Part shown: positions 16,771-26,009 of the stretch, in pieces | Position numbering within the stretch: position 1 is the first letter of the stretch | How the letters are laid out: every line of letters starts with the position of its first letter | Source: DATKQI01 sp035532755 | GTDB taxonomy: Bacteria > Pseudomonadota > Alphaproteobacteria > Acetobacterales > Acetobacteraceae | DNA length: 55,717 nt | Direction of reading: 5' to 3' | Assembly: GCA_035532755.1 (NCBI GenBank) | Contig: DATKQI010000088.1 | Span: 1-55,717, forward strand | The notes under the pieces: generated by a model | The model's input: the letters and a program-made list of their open reading frames with translations, nothing else | Databases searched by the model: none | Told to the model about the DNA's origin: nothing | Program-made: the position numbers and the translations under genes

Positions 16771-17730
16771 TTATTCTTTTGCCGGATGGTGCAACCCGGC
16801 AGCGTCCCTGCCGCCGCGGGTCATTGTCGCCGGAAGGCTCGGCACCACGATCCAGCCAAGTTTGGCGGCAGTCGCCATCGCGGCTGTCCGCTCGGGCTCG
16901 GCGCCGTCTATCAGCCGCACCACCTGCGCTCCGCCGCGCGCAAGCTCGGCAACCAATGCCTCGATCTCCTCCAGCGTGCCGGCGGCGGAAACCCGGGCCG
17001 CATCCCTTCGCGCCAGGTCCAGCACGGCATCGCCGACCGCCGCGTCATGCACGATCACGTCGGCCGCGCCCAGCAAGCGCAGCGCGCGCAAGGTCAGCAG
17101 ATCGGCCGCTCCCGGCTCGGCGCAGACCAGCGCCACCGCCCCTGGAGCCGGCGCGGCATTCGCGACAGCTTCCAGCGCCTGCCGATAGGCGGCTTCAGCC
17201 CCCGCCTCGTCGCCGGCGAACACGCGCTCCGCAACCACCCCGCCAAACACCTGCTCCAGCATCCGCCGTCGGCGCGCGGCGTCCGGCAGGCAGCGGCGCG
17301 TCTCCGCCTTGAACCGCTCCGCCAGCGCCGCAAGCCGTCCGATGTCGGGGCCGATCAGCGGCTCAATTCGCGCACGGACCAGCCGCGCCAGCACCGGCGC
17401 CGCCCCGCCGGAGGAAACCGCAACAGTCAGCGGTGCCCGATCGACCAGCGCCGGCATGATGAAGCTGCACAACTCCGGCCGATCCACCACATTGACCGGG
17501 ATGCCGCGTTCCTGCGCCGCCGCCGACAATGCGCGCAGATCGGCCTCCGGCGCGCCAGCGCCTACCGCAAGCACGCAGCCATCCAGCAACGCCGGCGCGA
17601 ACGCCGCGGCGATCTCCACCCGCGCGCCGGCCCGCGCCAGCGGGGCTGCCTTGCGCGCGGCCACCTCGCCGCCGCCCAGCACCAGAACCCGGCGGTCCCG
17701 TACATCCAGGAATACGGGAAAATACGTCAT
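16771..17730 (-). CDS. Shortened siroheme synthase-like protein (precorrin-2 dehydrogenase with partial methyltransferase domain)
   Basis: 319 residues from the ATG at 17730, which overlaps the upstream EAL gene (TGATG). The N-terminal half matches the CysG/Met8 dehydrogenase: FPVFLDVRDRRVLVLGGGEVAARK, then GIPVNVVDRPELCSFIMP and SSGGAAPVLARLVR. The segment after the Rossmann start appears about 25-30 residues shorter than usual. The C-terminal uroporphyrinogen methyltransferase part is only about 110 residues instead of about 250. Its SAM loop reads CAEPGAADLLTLRALRLL rather than GAGPGDP, and the GGDPFVFGRGGEE region is missing. Methyltransferase activity is therefore doubtful. Confidence 0.75.
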   Translation of the reverse strand: MTYFPVFLDVRDRRVLVLGGGEVAARKAAPLARAGARVEIAAAFAPALLDGCVLAVGAGAPEADLRALSAAAQERGIPVNVVDRPELCSFIMPALVDRAPLTVAVSSGGAAPVLARLVRARIEPLIGPDIGRLAALAERFKAETRRCLPDAARRRRMLEQVFGGVVAERVFAGDEAGAEAAYRQALEAVANAAPAPGAVALVCAEPGAADLLTLRALRLLGAADVIVHDAAVGDAVLDLARRDAARVSAAGTLEEIEALVAELARGGAQVVRLIDGAEPERTAAMATAAKLGWIVVPSLPATMTRGGRDAAGLHHPAKE

Positions 17731-18908
17731 CAAGCCGGCATGCCGGCGCCAGGCCACCGGGTTGGCCAGCCGGCCAGCCAGATCGGCACCGCCGCGCGGG
17801 GCATCGGCCGCGCAATCAGGAATCCCTGCGCCTGATCGACACCAAGCCGCCGCATCCGCTGCCAGATCTCCAGATCTTTCACCCCTTCGGCGATCACGGC
17901 GAACCCGCGCCGTTGCGCGGTGCCAACCAGCCCGGCCAGGAATCGCTCCGCGCTGTCCGTGGTCGCCTGCGTGACACCCTGGTCGATCTTCACCGCCGAG
18001 AACGGCAGGTCCAGCAGGGCGGGCAGGTTGGGTGTCGCAGGCCCCGCATCGTCCAATGCCACCCGGAACCCAAGGATGCGCAGCCGGCCGATGATGCGGG
18101 CCAGGCCGGGCAGATCGTGCACCGGCCGGCTTTCGGTCAGCTCGATGCTCAGCCGCTCCGGTGGCAGCCCGGCCTCGTACCGCAGCCGCTTCAGTGTCCG
18201 CAGAACGCCGGGTACCGCCAACACGTTCAGCGGCAGGTTCACGGCTACCGACAGGCCATCCCTCCCATCGGCGGGCATGTCTTTGGTCGGACTCATATCT
18301 CCGCTTGCCAGGTCGATCGCCACGCTGCTGGCGACCGCCTGCGTCAACCGCAGGGACAGGCCCGCGGCCTCGGCCTGCGGCACGAAGTCCCGCGGCGGCA
18401 GCAGCCCCAATGTCGGATAGCGCAGCCGCGCCAGCGCCTCCAGCGCGACCGCCGCACCATCCGCCAGGCGCACAACCGGCTGGTAATGCATGCAGACCAT
18501 GTTTCCCAGCAGGGCCGACCGCAGTTCCTTTTGCGTCAAGGCGGCGGGCGGCAGCGGCCATCGCGCGGCATTCTGAAATGCCTGGCGCACCGCCAGCGCC
18601 TCGGCCTCGGGCGGCCCGTCGCGTGGCGTTTCGACGATGACCAGCCCGGTGCCGGCATGGGTGTCGCCGGTGACCAGATCCCGCAACGTGTCGGTCAGCG
18701 GGCCGGCAGCGCCGGCATCGATCACAAGATGGGAAAAGGGCAGGGGCGCCTGAACCAGGCACAGCACGGCTTCCGCCGCCGAGGTGACAAGGCTTATGCC
18801 GCCGACGCTGCCGGCCGAAAGGGCCGCGCGCACCATCTCGTCGCGCGTGGGCCGCTGGCTGAGCACCAGAATGTTCAGCGGCGCGCCGCCACCCCCGATA
18901 CTGTCCAC
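17730..18908 (-). CDS. EAL-domain protein (probable cyclic-di-GMP phosphodiesterase)
   Basis: 392 residues. The N-terminal 120 or so residues resemble a receiver-like fold without an obvious phospho-acceptor site. The EAL domain has EAL at about residue 157, Asn in VAVNLP, Glu in IELTES, the DD pair, Lys in AVKID and Glu in VIAEGV, so the metal and catalytic residues appear present. The loop after DD reads AGPATPN instead of FGTGYSS, which may weaken dimerisation or activity. It overlaps the cysG-like gene. The functional link between them is unknown. Confidence 0.85.
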   Translation of the reverse strand: MDSIGGGGAPLNILVLSQRPTRDEMVRAALSAGSVGGISLVTSAAEAVLCLVQAPLPFSHLVIDAGAAGPLTDTLRDLVTGDTHAGTGLVIVETPRDGPPEAEALAVRQAFQNAARWPLPPAALTQKELRSALLGNMVCMHYQPVVRLADGAAVALEALARLRYPTLGLLPPRDFVPQAEAAGLSLRLTQAVASSVAIDLASGDMSPTKDMPADGRDGLSVAVNLPLNVLAVPGVLRTLKRLRYEAGLPPERLSIELTESRPVHDLPGLARIIGRLRILGFRVALDDAGPATPNLPALLDLPFSAVKIDQGVTQATTDSAERFLAGLVGTAQRRGFAVIAEGVKDLEIWQRMRRLGVDQAQGFLIARPMPRAAVPIWLAGWPTRWPGAGMPA

Positions 18909-19050
18909 ACCCTCACCCGACCCTGCCGCCGCGTTTCGTCACACCGTGGTCGCCATCTCCGAGCGGGGCAGAACGATACGCGCCGGCCGACAACAACGCG
19001 AGCCTGTCGGCCCGTTTTCGAATCGTTTCCCGCCGCCCCGGGCACCGATG

Positions 19051-20013
19051 TCAGCGCGCGGGCTGCTGCTTCGCGGGCTTCGCCGCCTGCGCGTCGCGCC
19101 GCAGCCGGTGCTCACCCAGGAACAGCAGGATCGGGGCGGCAATGAAGATGGACGACGATGTCCCGACCACGATCCCGAACAGCATGACGATCGCGAAGCC
19201 GGACAGCGACGCGCCACCGAACAGCGCGAGCGGGAGGGCCGCGAGAAACACCGTCATGGATGTCCCCAGCGTCCGGTTCAGCGTCTCGTTGATCGACAGG
19301 TCGATCAGGTCGCGCAACGGCATGCTCTTGTATTTGCGCAGATTTTCCCGCACCCGGTCGTACACCACCACCTTGTCGTTGGTGGAATAGCCAAGCACCG
19401 TCAGGATCGCCGCAACCATTACGAGGTCGAACTGGATGCCGGTCAGCGCGAGGAACCCGATCGCCTTGGTCATGTCCAGAACGAGCGTCACCACCGCGCC
19501 CACGGCGAACTGCCATTCGAAGCGGAACCAGATATAGACCAGGATCATCAGCAGGCTGATCCCCAGCGCGAGCAGCCCGTTGCGGAACAGTTGCGCCGAG
19601 ACCGAGGCGCCCACCGCATTGGTGCTCAGCACCTTCGCCCCCGGCTCCGCCTTCGCCAGCGCCGCCTGCACCTCCTGCACCGCCTGATCGGTCGCCGCGG
19701 CCGTGCGCTGGCTCTCCAGGCTGATCAGCACATCGCGGTTGCTGCCGAAGCGCTGGAGCCCCGCACCCCCCAGATGCTGCCCGCCCAGCGCCGCCCGCAG
19801 CTTCGCGAAATCCGCCGGCTGCGGGGTGCGCACCTGCATCACCACCCCGCCGCGGAACTCGATGCCCAGATTCAACCCGGGATAGAAGAACAGCACCACG
19901 GAGGCGGTGGACAGCACCGCCGAGACGATCAGCCCGGCGAAGCGGCCGCGCATGAACTTGATGGTGGTGCCGTCCGGCACCAGCCGGAACAGCGGTTGCG
20001 TCAGGAATCGCAT
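19051..20013 (-). CDS. secF: Protein translocase subunit SecF
   Basis: 320 residues with six predicted membrane segments and the SecF hallmark GIEFRGGVVMQV at the start of the periplasmic domain, plus GYSTNDKVVVYDRVREN in the fourth membrane segment region. With SecD it uses the proton motive force to assist late steps of Sec-dependent export. It follows secD by nine bases. Confidence 0.96.
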   Translation of the reverse strand: MRFLTQPLFRLVPDGTTIKFMRGRFAGLIVSAVLSTASVVLFFYPGLNLGIEFRGGVVMQVRTPQPADFAKLRAALGGQHLGGAGLQRFGSNRDVLISLESQRTAAATDQAVQEVQAALAKAEPGAKVLSTNAVGASVSAQLFRNGLLALGISLLMILVYIWFRFEWQFAVGAVVTLVLDMTKAIGFLALTGIQFDLVMVAAILTVLGYSTNDKVVVYDRVRENLRKYKSMPLRDLIDLSINETLNRTLGTSMTVFLAALPLALFGGASLSGFAIVMLFGIVVGTSSSIFIAAPILLFLGEHRLRRDAQAAKPAKQQPAR

Positions 20014-20022
20014 GGGGCTGCC

Positions 20023-21594
20023 TTACACGGGAAGGGCGACGGGGCGACGGGCGACATACCAGCGCGCGGTGAACAGCCGCGCCACCACGGTGGCGGTGAA
20101 CAGGGTGGTCACGATGCCCACGGTGATCGTCACCGCGAAGCCTTTCACCGGCCCGCTGCCGAAGATGAACAGCATCACATGCGCCAGCAGCGTCGTCATG
20201 TTGCTGTCCACGATGGTGCCGTAGGCGCGGCGATAGCCGTGCTCCAGCGCGTCGAGCGGCTTGCGCCCGTGCTTCACTTCCTCGCGCACGCGCTCGTTGA
20301 TCAGGATGTTCGCATCCACCGCCATGCCCAGCGTCAGCAGGATGCCGGCCATGCCCGGCAGCGTGAGGGTGGCCTGAAGCAGCGACAGAATGGCCATCAT
20401 CAGGATCAGGTTCACCACCAGGGCAAGGTTCGCGAACCAGCCGAACAGCCCGTAGAACGCCGCCATGAAGCCGATCACGAGCACGAACCCGACGGCGAGC
20501 GAGATCGCGCCCGCGCGGATCGAATCCGCCCCCAGCTCGGGCCCGACGGAGCGTTCCTCGATCACCTTCAGCGGCGCGGGCAGGGCGCCCGCGCGCAGCA
20601 GCAGCGCAAGGTCGGTCGCCTGTGCCGCGGTGAAGTCGCCGCTGATCTGCCCCTGGCCGCCCGTGATCGGCTCCCGGATCACCGGCGCACTGATCACCTG
20701 GTTGTCCAGCACGATGGCGAAGGGATGGCCCACGTTGGCGCGGGTGACGGAGGCGAATTCCCGCGCGCCCACCGAATCGAAGGTGAAGTTCACCACCCAC
20801 TGCCCGGTCTGCGGATCCTGCCCGGCCTGCGCGTTGGTCAGCGTCGATCCGTCCACCTGCACATGGTTGCGCACGACGAGCTTGGAACCGGGCGTGCCCT
20901 GCAGCGGCAGGATCGTGTCGCCGAATGGGGCCGGCCCGTTCGGGCTCGCCGATTCATCGAGAAGATGGAACGTCATCTTCGCGGTCTTGCCGATCAGCCG
21001 CTTCACATGGTTCGGGTCGGAGATGCCCGGAAGCTGCACCACGATCTTGTCGGTGCCCTGGCGGCTGATCTGCGGATCGACCACGCCGGTGCCGTCGATC
21101 CGCCGGCGGACGATCTCGATCGACTGCTGCACGGCGGCGGTCGCCCGCTGAGCGAGTGCGGCTTGTGACAAGGTCAGCAGGATGTCCGGGCTGGTCCCGC
21201 CCAGCGTCAGCTCCGGCAGGCTGCCCGGCGCGCCGGTGTTGGCGGCGAGCGGCTGCAGGGCGGCCAGCGCCGCGGTGCGCTGCGCCGGTTTCAGCAGCCG
21301 CACCAGCACGCGGTCCTGCGCCGGCTGCGCCATCAGCCGCGTGTAGCCGATGTTGCCCTTCAGCAGCGCGCCGCGCGCCTGATCGACGATGCCGTTCAGC
21401 CGCTCCTTCACCACCGCGTTCATATCCACCTGCATCAGCAGGTAGCTGCCGCCCTGGAGGTCGAGCCCCAGGCGGACCTTGCGCCACGGCATCCAGGACG
21501 CCGGGGCGGCCATCAGGTTCGGCAGGCACAGCAGGATGCCGAGAAGGCAGACGCCGAGGATCGACGCGGTCTTCAGGCGGCTGAAATACAGCAT
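20023..21594 (-). CDS. secD: Protein translocase subunit SecD
   Basis: 523 residues from the ATG at 21594, giving the normal N-terminus MLYFSRLKTASILGV and first membrane helix. Key motifs are RLGLDLQGGSYLLMQVD in the periplasmic entry and the C-terminal membrane domain with GMAVDANILINERVREE. A longer upstream open frame is not the gene. It forms an operon with secF. Confidence 0.96.
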   Translation of the reverse strand: MLYFSRLKTASILGVCLLGILLCLPNLMAAPASWMPWRKVRLGLDLQGGSYLLMQVDMNAVVKERLNGIVDQARGALLKGNIGYTRLMAQPAQDRVLVRLLKPAQRTAALAALQPLAANTGAPGSLPELTLGGTSPDILLTLSQAALAQRATAAVQQSIEIVRRRIDGTGVVDPQISRQGTDKIVVQLPGISDPNHVKRLIGKTAKMTFHLLDESASPNGPAPFGDTILPLQGTPGSKLVVRNHVQVDGSTLTNAQAGQDPQTGQWVVNFTFDSVGAREFASVTRANVGHPFAIVLDNQVISAPVIREPITGGQGQISGDFTAAQATDLALLLRAGALPAPLKVIEERSVGPELGADSIRAGAISLAVGFVLVIGFMAAFYGLFGWFANLALVVNLILMMAILSLLQATLTLPGMAGILLTLGMAVDANILINERVREEVKHGRKPLDALEHGYRRAYGTIVDSNMTTLLAHVMLFIFGSGPVKGFAVTITVGIVTTLFTATVVARLFTARWYVARRPVALPV

Positions 21595-21755
21595 GGCGGG
21601 CGCAACGCTCCTTCCCCGGCCGGGTGGCGGCGGAGAATGGCGATGCGCCCCCCCGGATGCAACCCCGCCACGCCGCGCCAACCGGGCAGGCCCGCGCACA
21701 ACCCGGCGATGGCCGAAATCCCGCCACCCTGCTACCTGTGCCGGCGGAGGGCGGC

Positions 21756-22760
21756 ATGGCGGATGGCGGCTTGCGGATCGGCTTGGCGGGGGCGGGGCAT
21801 TTCGGCCGGTACCACGCGCTGAAGGTGGCGGCATCGCCGCGCGCCCAACTCGCCGGCGTGTTCGACACGGATGCCGAGCGCGCCCGCACGGTGGGCTGGG
21901 AGGCCGGCGCGCCGGCCATGGGCTTCGACGCGCTGGTCGCGGCGTCCGATGCGCTGATCATCGCGGCCCCGGCCGAGGCGCACCACGATCTGGCGGCGGC
22001 CGCGCTGGGCGCGGGCCGGCATGTGCTGATCGAGAAGCCCATCGCGAGCACGCTCGGCCAGGCCGACGCCCTGGCCCGGCTCGCCGCGGACCGGAACCTC
22101 ATCCTCCAGGTCGGCCATCTGGAACGGTTCTCCGCCGCGCACGGCGCCGTCGCCGCGCGCATGGGCCAGCCGCTGTATATCGAGGCGGTGCGCGTCGCCC
22201 CGTTCAAGCCACGCGGCACCGATGTGTCGGTGATCCTCGATCTGATGATCCACGATCTCGACCTGGTGCTCGCGCTGGTGGATGCGCCGATCGAGAGCGT
22301 GGATGCGGTGGGTGCCGCGGTCGCGAGCCCGCACGAGGATATCGCCAATGCCCGCATCCGCTTCGCCAACGGCTGCGTCGCCACCATCACCGCCAGCCGG
22401 ATCTCCCTGAAGACCGAGCGGCGGATGCGCGTGTTCGCGCAGAGCGGCTACGTCGCGGTGGATTTCGCGAACCGCAAGCTCACCGCCATCAGCCGGGACC
22501 GCGGCATCCCCGTGCCCGGCGTCGCCGGCTTCGGTTTCGAGGAGGCATCGTGGGAGGATCACGACGCACTGGCCGCCGAACACGCGGCCTTCGTCGCGTC
22601 GGTGCTCGACGGCACGCCGGTGGTGGTCGATGCGGCGGCCGGCCGGCGGGCCCTGGCGGCGGCATTGGCGGTGATGGAGGCGATGGACGCCTCACGCACG
22701 CGCGCGATCCGGTCAGGCCTGCTCCAGCAGTTCCAGAACGGCCCCGGCGGCGGCCTCTGA
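21756..22760 (+). CDS. Gfo/Idh/MocA-family oxidoreductase beside lpxB
   Basis: 334 residues from the ATG at 21756. An N-terminal NAD(P)-binding motif GLAGAGHFGRYHA is followed by the family signature EKPIA (about residue 95) and a C-terminal substrate domain with IHDLDLVLALV. Homologues often lie next to lpx genes in alphaproteobacteria. One such family (GnnA) oxidises UDP-GlcNAc on the way to diamino lipid A, but no GnnB-type aminotransferase is visible next to it, so that role is only a possibility. The 3' end overlaps convergent lpxB by 48 bases. Confidence 0.85.
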   Translation: MADGGLRIGLAGAGHFGRYHALKVAASPRAQLAGVFDTDAERARTVGWEAGAPAMGFDALVAASDALIIAAPAEAHHDLAAAALGAGRHVLIEKPIASTLGQADALARLAADRNLILQVGHLERFSAAHGAVAARMGQPLYIEAVRVAPFKPRGTDVSVILDLMIHDLDLVLALVDAPIESVDAVGAAVASPHEDIANARIRFANGCVATITASRISLKTERRMRVFAQSGYVAVDFANRKLTAISRDRGIPVPGVAGFGFEEASWEDHDALAAEHAAFVASVLDGTPVVVDAAAGRRALAAALAVMEAMDASRTRAIRSGLLQQFQNGPGGGL

Positions 22761-23858
22761 CGGGGACAGTCCGCCCGGCGGGCGAAGGCTCGCCAGCACC
22801 GGGCCGAACGCCGCGCGCTGGGCGCTCGCCGCGTCCCCGGCCCCCAGCAGCGATCTCAGCGTGGCGGCGAGCCGCCCGGGCGTGCAGTCCTGCTGGATCA
22901 GCTCCGGCACCACCTCCTGCCCCGCGAGCAGGTTGACGAGCGCGGCGTACCGCACCTTCACCAGCCGCCGCGCGATGGCGGCGGTCAGCGGGTTGACCCG
23001 ATAGGCCACCGCCATCGGCACGCCGGCCAATGCCAGCTCCAGCGTCGAGGTGCCGGATTTCGTCAGCGCGGCGGCGGCGGCGGCGAAGGCGTCATGCTTC
23101 TCGCCAATTTCGCTCACCAGCACCGGCCGCACCGGCCAGGCTTCCGTGGCGGCCGCCACGTCCGCCGCCACGCCCGGCGCGAGCGGCATCACCGGAACAA
23201 GGCCCGGATTGTCGCCCAGCAGCCGCAGCGTTGCCGCGAACACCGGCAGCAGGCGGGTGATTTCGGTGCGGCGGCTGCCCGGCATCAGCACCACCGGCCG
23301 CGCCGCGCCATCCAGCCCGTGCGCCGCGTGAAAGCGCGCGGCGTTGCCGGCATCGGCACCGGATTCCAGCACCGGATGGCCGACGAAACGCGCCGGCAGC
23401 CCATGCCGGGCAAAGAAATCAGGCTCGAACGGCAGCAGGCACAGCAGCCGTTCCCACAGGCCCGGATAGTGCCGCACCCGTCCCTCGCGCCAGGCCCATG
23501 CCTGCGGGGCGACGTAATGCGCCCGCGGGATGGAAAGCGGGCCGATCCGCCGCAGCAGGCGCAGGGTGAAGCCGGGGCTGTCGATCGTCACCACCACGCC
23601 CGGCCGGCGCGCCGCCACGTCCGCCACCGCTTGGTCGAGCCGCCCGCGCAGCCGCCGCAGCTTCGGCAGCACCTCCAGCAGGCCCATCAGCGCCAGCTCC
23701 TGCATCGGGAACAGGCTCGCCAGCCCCGCTTCGGCCATCCGCGCCCCGCCGATCCCGGCAAAATCCAGATCCGGCCGCAACCGGCGCAGCGCCGCGATCA
23801 GCCGCGCGCCGAGCACATCCCCGCTCGCCTCGCCGGCGACGACATAAACAAGAGTCAT
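22713..23858 (-). CDS. lpxB: Lipid-A-disaccharide synthase LpxB
   Basis: 381 residues from the ATG at 23858 (ATGA overlap with the preceding gene). Typical LpxB features are VAGEASGDVLGARLIAALR at the N-terminus, FAGIGGARMAEAG, YVAPQAWAWREGR, LMPGSRRTEI and the sugar-nucleotide region TKSGTSTLELALAGVPMAVAYR. It condenses UDP-2,3-diacylglucosamine with lipid X at the inner membrane. The very C-terminus overlaps the convergent oxidoreductase gene. Confidence 0.96.
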   Translation of the reverse strand: MTLVYVVAGEASGDVLGARLIAALRRLRPDLDFAGIGGARMAEAGLASLFPMQELALMGLLEVLPKLRRLRGRLDQAVADVAARRPGVVVTIDSPGFTLRLLRRIGPLSIPRAHYVAPQAWAWREGRVRHYPGLWERLLCLLPFEPDFFARHGLPARFVGHPVLESGADAGNAARFHAAHGLDGAARPVVLMPGSRRTEITRLLPVFAATLRLLGDNPGLVPVMPLAPGVAADVAAATEAWPVRPVLVSEIGEKHDAFAAAAAALTKSGTSTLELALAGVPMAVAYRVNPLTAAIARRLVKVRYAALVNLLAGQEVVPELIQQDCTPGRLAATLRSLLGAGDAASAQRAAFGPVLASLRPPGGLSPSEAAAGAVLELLEQA

Positions 23859-24730
23859 GCGGGGCTCTGAACCGGGCAGGCCGGCGGCTCCGGCGGCCAG
23901 TCCCGATGGTTGAGCACGCCGCCGGTGGCGCGCACCGCATCGAGCCTTGCCGGGTCGAGATCGGCGAACACCCACCCCGGCGCGTCCAGCGCCCCCCGCG
24001 CAAGAATCCCGTCCTCCGGAAACCCCCGATCGACCGGCCCGAACACCGCCGCATAGCCGCGATTGGCGTCGAGCGTGGCCGACCATGGCGCGGCGCCCAC
24101 CGTGGGGGCGATGGCCACGAAGCACTGGTTCTCCACCGCCCGGGCGCGGGCGGCGAGCCGCACCCGGTTGAACCCCGCCATCGTGTCGGTGCAGGTGGGG
24201 ACCAGGACCAGCCACGCGCCGGCCAGCACCTGCGCCCGCACCAGGGCCGGAAACTCGGCATCGTAGCAGATGGCGATGCCGATGCGGCCCCACGGCGTCT
24301 CGAACACCGACGGGTCGGCGCCCGGGGCCACGCCCCATTCCTCCGCTTCGAACCGCGTCATCACCCGCTTGTCCTGGAACGCCATCGTGCCGAAGGGCGT
24401 GATCAGCGGTGCGCGGTTGCGCACCGCGTCCCCCTGCCGCACCGGCAGCGAGCCGGGCACCAGCCATACCCGGTGGCGCATGGCCGCGCGGCGCATCGCC
24501 TCCAGCACCGGCTCTGTGCGCTCGCACAGCGCGCGCAATTCGCCGTTCGCGTCCGGCTGCGCGCAGAACGCGGCGGCCAGCTCCATGCACGCATATTCCG
24601 GCATCACCAGAAGCTCCGCCCCGGCGCCGGCCGCCTCGCCCACCAGCCGATCCAGCTTGGCGGCGTAGTCGGACAGTCCGGCCATCCGCTCCACGGGCCA
24701 GGCGAGCAGACCAAGGCGTACCGGGGTCAT
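23855..24730 (-). CDS. Nitrilase/carbon-nitrogen hydrolase superfamily protein
   Basis: 291 residues from the ATG at 24730. The catalytic Glu lies in LLVMPEYACME, the Lys in MAFQDKRVMTRFE and the nucleophile Cys in IAICYDAEFP, so the Glu-Lys-Cys triad is complete. It is close to the omega-amidase/amidohydrolase branch, but the substrate cannot be read from sequence. It overlaps both the GNAT gene and lpxB by ATGA, forming a three-gene operon. Confidence 0.88.
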   Translation of the reverse strand: MTPVRLGLLAWPVERMAGLSDYAAKLDRLVGEAAGAGAELLVMPEYACMELAAAFCAQPDANGELRALCERTEPVLEAMRRAAMRHRVWLVPGSLPVRQGDAVRNRAPLITPFGTMAFQDKRVMTRFEAEEWGVAPGADPSVFETPWGRIGIAICYDAEFPALVRAQVLAGAWLVLVPTCTDTMAGFNRVRLAARARAVENQCFVAIAPTVGAAPWSATLDANRGYAAVFGPVDRGFPEDGILARGALDAPGWVFADLDPARLDAVRATGGVLNHRDWPPEPPACPVQSPA

Positions 24731-25362
24731 GGCAGCGCGGCTCCGGTCAATGACTTCATCCAGAAGGCAAGCCGCTTCTCTGTCTCCTCCACGGCTCCAA
24801 CCTCTTTCCAGGACATCGCGCACGCCACATCCGCCCGGCGCGTGTAGCCCCGCTTGCGCCAGAACGTATCCAGCGGCACCGCACCCGCCGGGCGTGCCGG
24901 ATGATCCTCCGGCCGCACCACCGCGCAGAACGCCGCGAAGTCGCAGTCCGACGCAGCGCGCGCATGCGCCTCCCGGGCGGCGAAGAAGTCCACGCCGATC
25001 CCCCGTCCTCGCCAGGCCGGCAGCAGCACCGATTCGCCGAAATAGAAGAACCGCTCCAGCGCCCAGCCGCGCGCGGCGAACGGCGCGGTCACGTTGCCGG
25101 TCTCGTCGGCCAGCGGAATGCAGGTGGAGGCGCCGACCGGCGTGTCCCCATCGAACGCCACCACCACGGCCGCGCGGGGGCTGTCGATATAGGCGCGCAG
25201 ATACCCTGCCTCGTAGGCCTCATCGCCGTCGTACAGATACGGCCAGTCGCGGAACACGGCGATGCGCAGCCGGGCGAGCGCCGGCAGGTACGGCTCGATC
25301 GCCGCGCCGGTCAGCGTGGCGATCCGGGTGGTTTGGTCAGGAGGCATCGCCGGATGATACAC
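24727..25362 (-). CDS. GNAT-family N-acetyltransferase
   Basis: About 211 residues from a GTG at 25362, or 206 from the ATG at 25347; neither has a strong leader. The acetyl-CoA-binding turn lies in LPAWRGRGIGVDFF (about residues 113-126), preceded by beta strands containing VVVAFDGDTPVGAS. The C-terminal part has TFWRKRGYTRRADV, a typical GNAT end. The substrate is unknown. Translational coupling to the nitrilase gene suggests a joint pathway. Confidence 0.82.
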   Translation of the reverse strand: MYHPAMPPDQTTRIATLTGAAIEPYLPALARLRIAVFRDWPYLYDGDEAYEAGYLRAYIDSPRAAVVVAFDGDTPVGASTCIPLADETGNVTAPFAARGWALERFFYFGESVLLPAWRGRGIGVDFFAAREAHARAASDCDFAAFCAVVRPEDHPARPAGAVPLDTFWRKRGYTRRADVACAMSWKEVGAVEETEKRLAFWMKSLTGAALP

Positions 25363-25425
25363 CTATCCACCCCGCCTGTAACGGCGGCCCAGACCTGCCC
25401 TTCATCCACGATCACGGAGACGGCG

Positions 25426-26004
25426 ATGCCATCCATCGACTGGGAAGCGAAATACCATGCCGGCACCACCGGCTGGGAACGTCCGGGCCTGAACCCGGCC
25501 TTCACCGCGTGGCGGGCGGACGGCACGCTCGCGCCATGCCGCATCCTGCTGCCCGGCGCCGGCCGCAGCCCGGAGCCGCTCGCGTTCGCCGAAGCCGGGT
25601 TCGATGTCACCGTGGTCGATCTCGCCCCCTCCGCCATCGCCGCCCAGCGCGCCCGCTTCGCCGCAGCCGGCCGCCCGGCCACGCTGGTCGAAGCCGACCT
25701 GCTGGAATGGGGGCCGGAACGCCCGTTCGATGCGGTCTATGACCAGACCTGCCTGTGCGCGCTGCCCCCTGCACTGCACGCGGCATATGTCGGGCGCTTG
25801 TCCACCTGGCTGCGCCCGGGCGGCCATCTGCACATCCTGTTCATGCAGACCGGCCGGCCCGAAGGACCACCATTCGACTGCCCCATCGACCAGATGCGGG
25901 CCCTGTTCCCGTCGATCGCGTGGAACTGGCCGGTCTCGCTCCCCGATCCGGTGCCGCACCCCGCGGGCTTCATCGAACAGCCGGTGGTGCTGCGCCGGGT
26001 CTGA
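25426..26004 (+). CDS. SAM-dependent methyltransferase, thiopurine methyltransferase-like
   Basis: 192 residues from the ATG at 25426 (GGAGACGGCG leader). The N-terminal DWEAKYHAGTTGWERPGLNP is the TPMT-type opening. The SAM site follows in LLPGAGRSPEPLAFAEAGFD and VVDLAPSAI, with the acidic motif YDQTCLCALPP. Bacterial relatives methylate selenium, tellurium or thiol compounds. The substrate here is unknown. Confidence 0.88.
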   Translation: MPSIDWEAKYHAGTTGWERPGLNPAFTAWRADGTLAPCRILLPGAGRSPEPLAFAEAGFDVTVVDLAPSAIAAQRARFAAAGRPATLVEADLLEWGPERPFDAVYDQTCLCALPPALHAAYVGRLSTWLRPGGHLHILFMQTGRPEGPPFDCPIDQMRALFPSIAWNWPVSLPDPVPHPAGFIEQPVVLRRV

Positions 26005-26009
26005 AGCGC

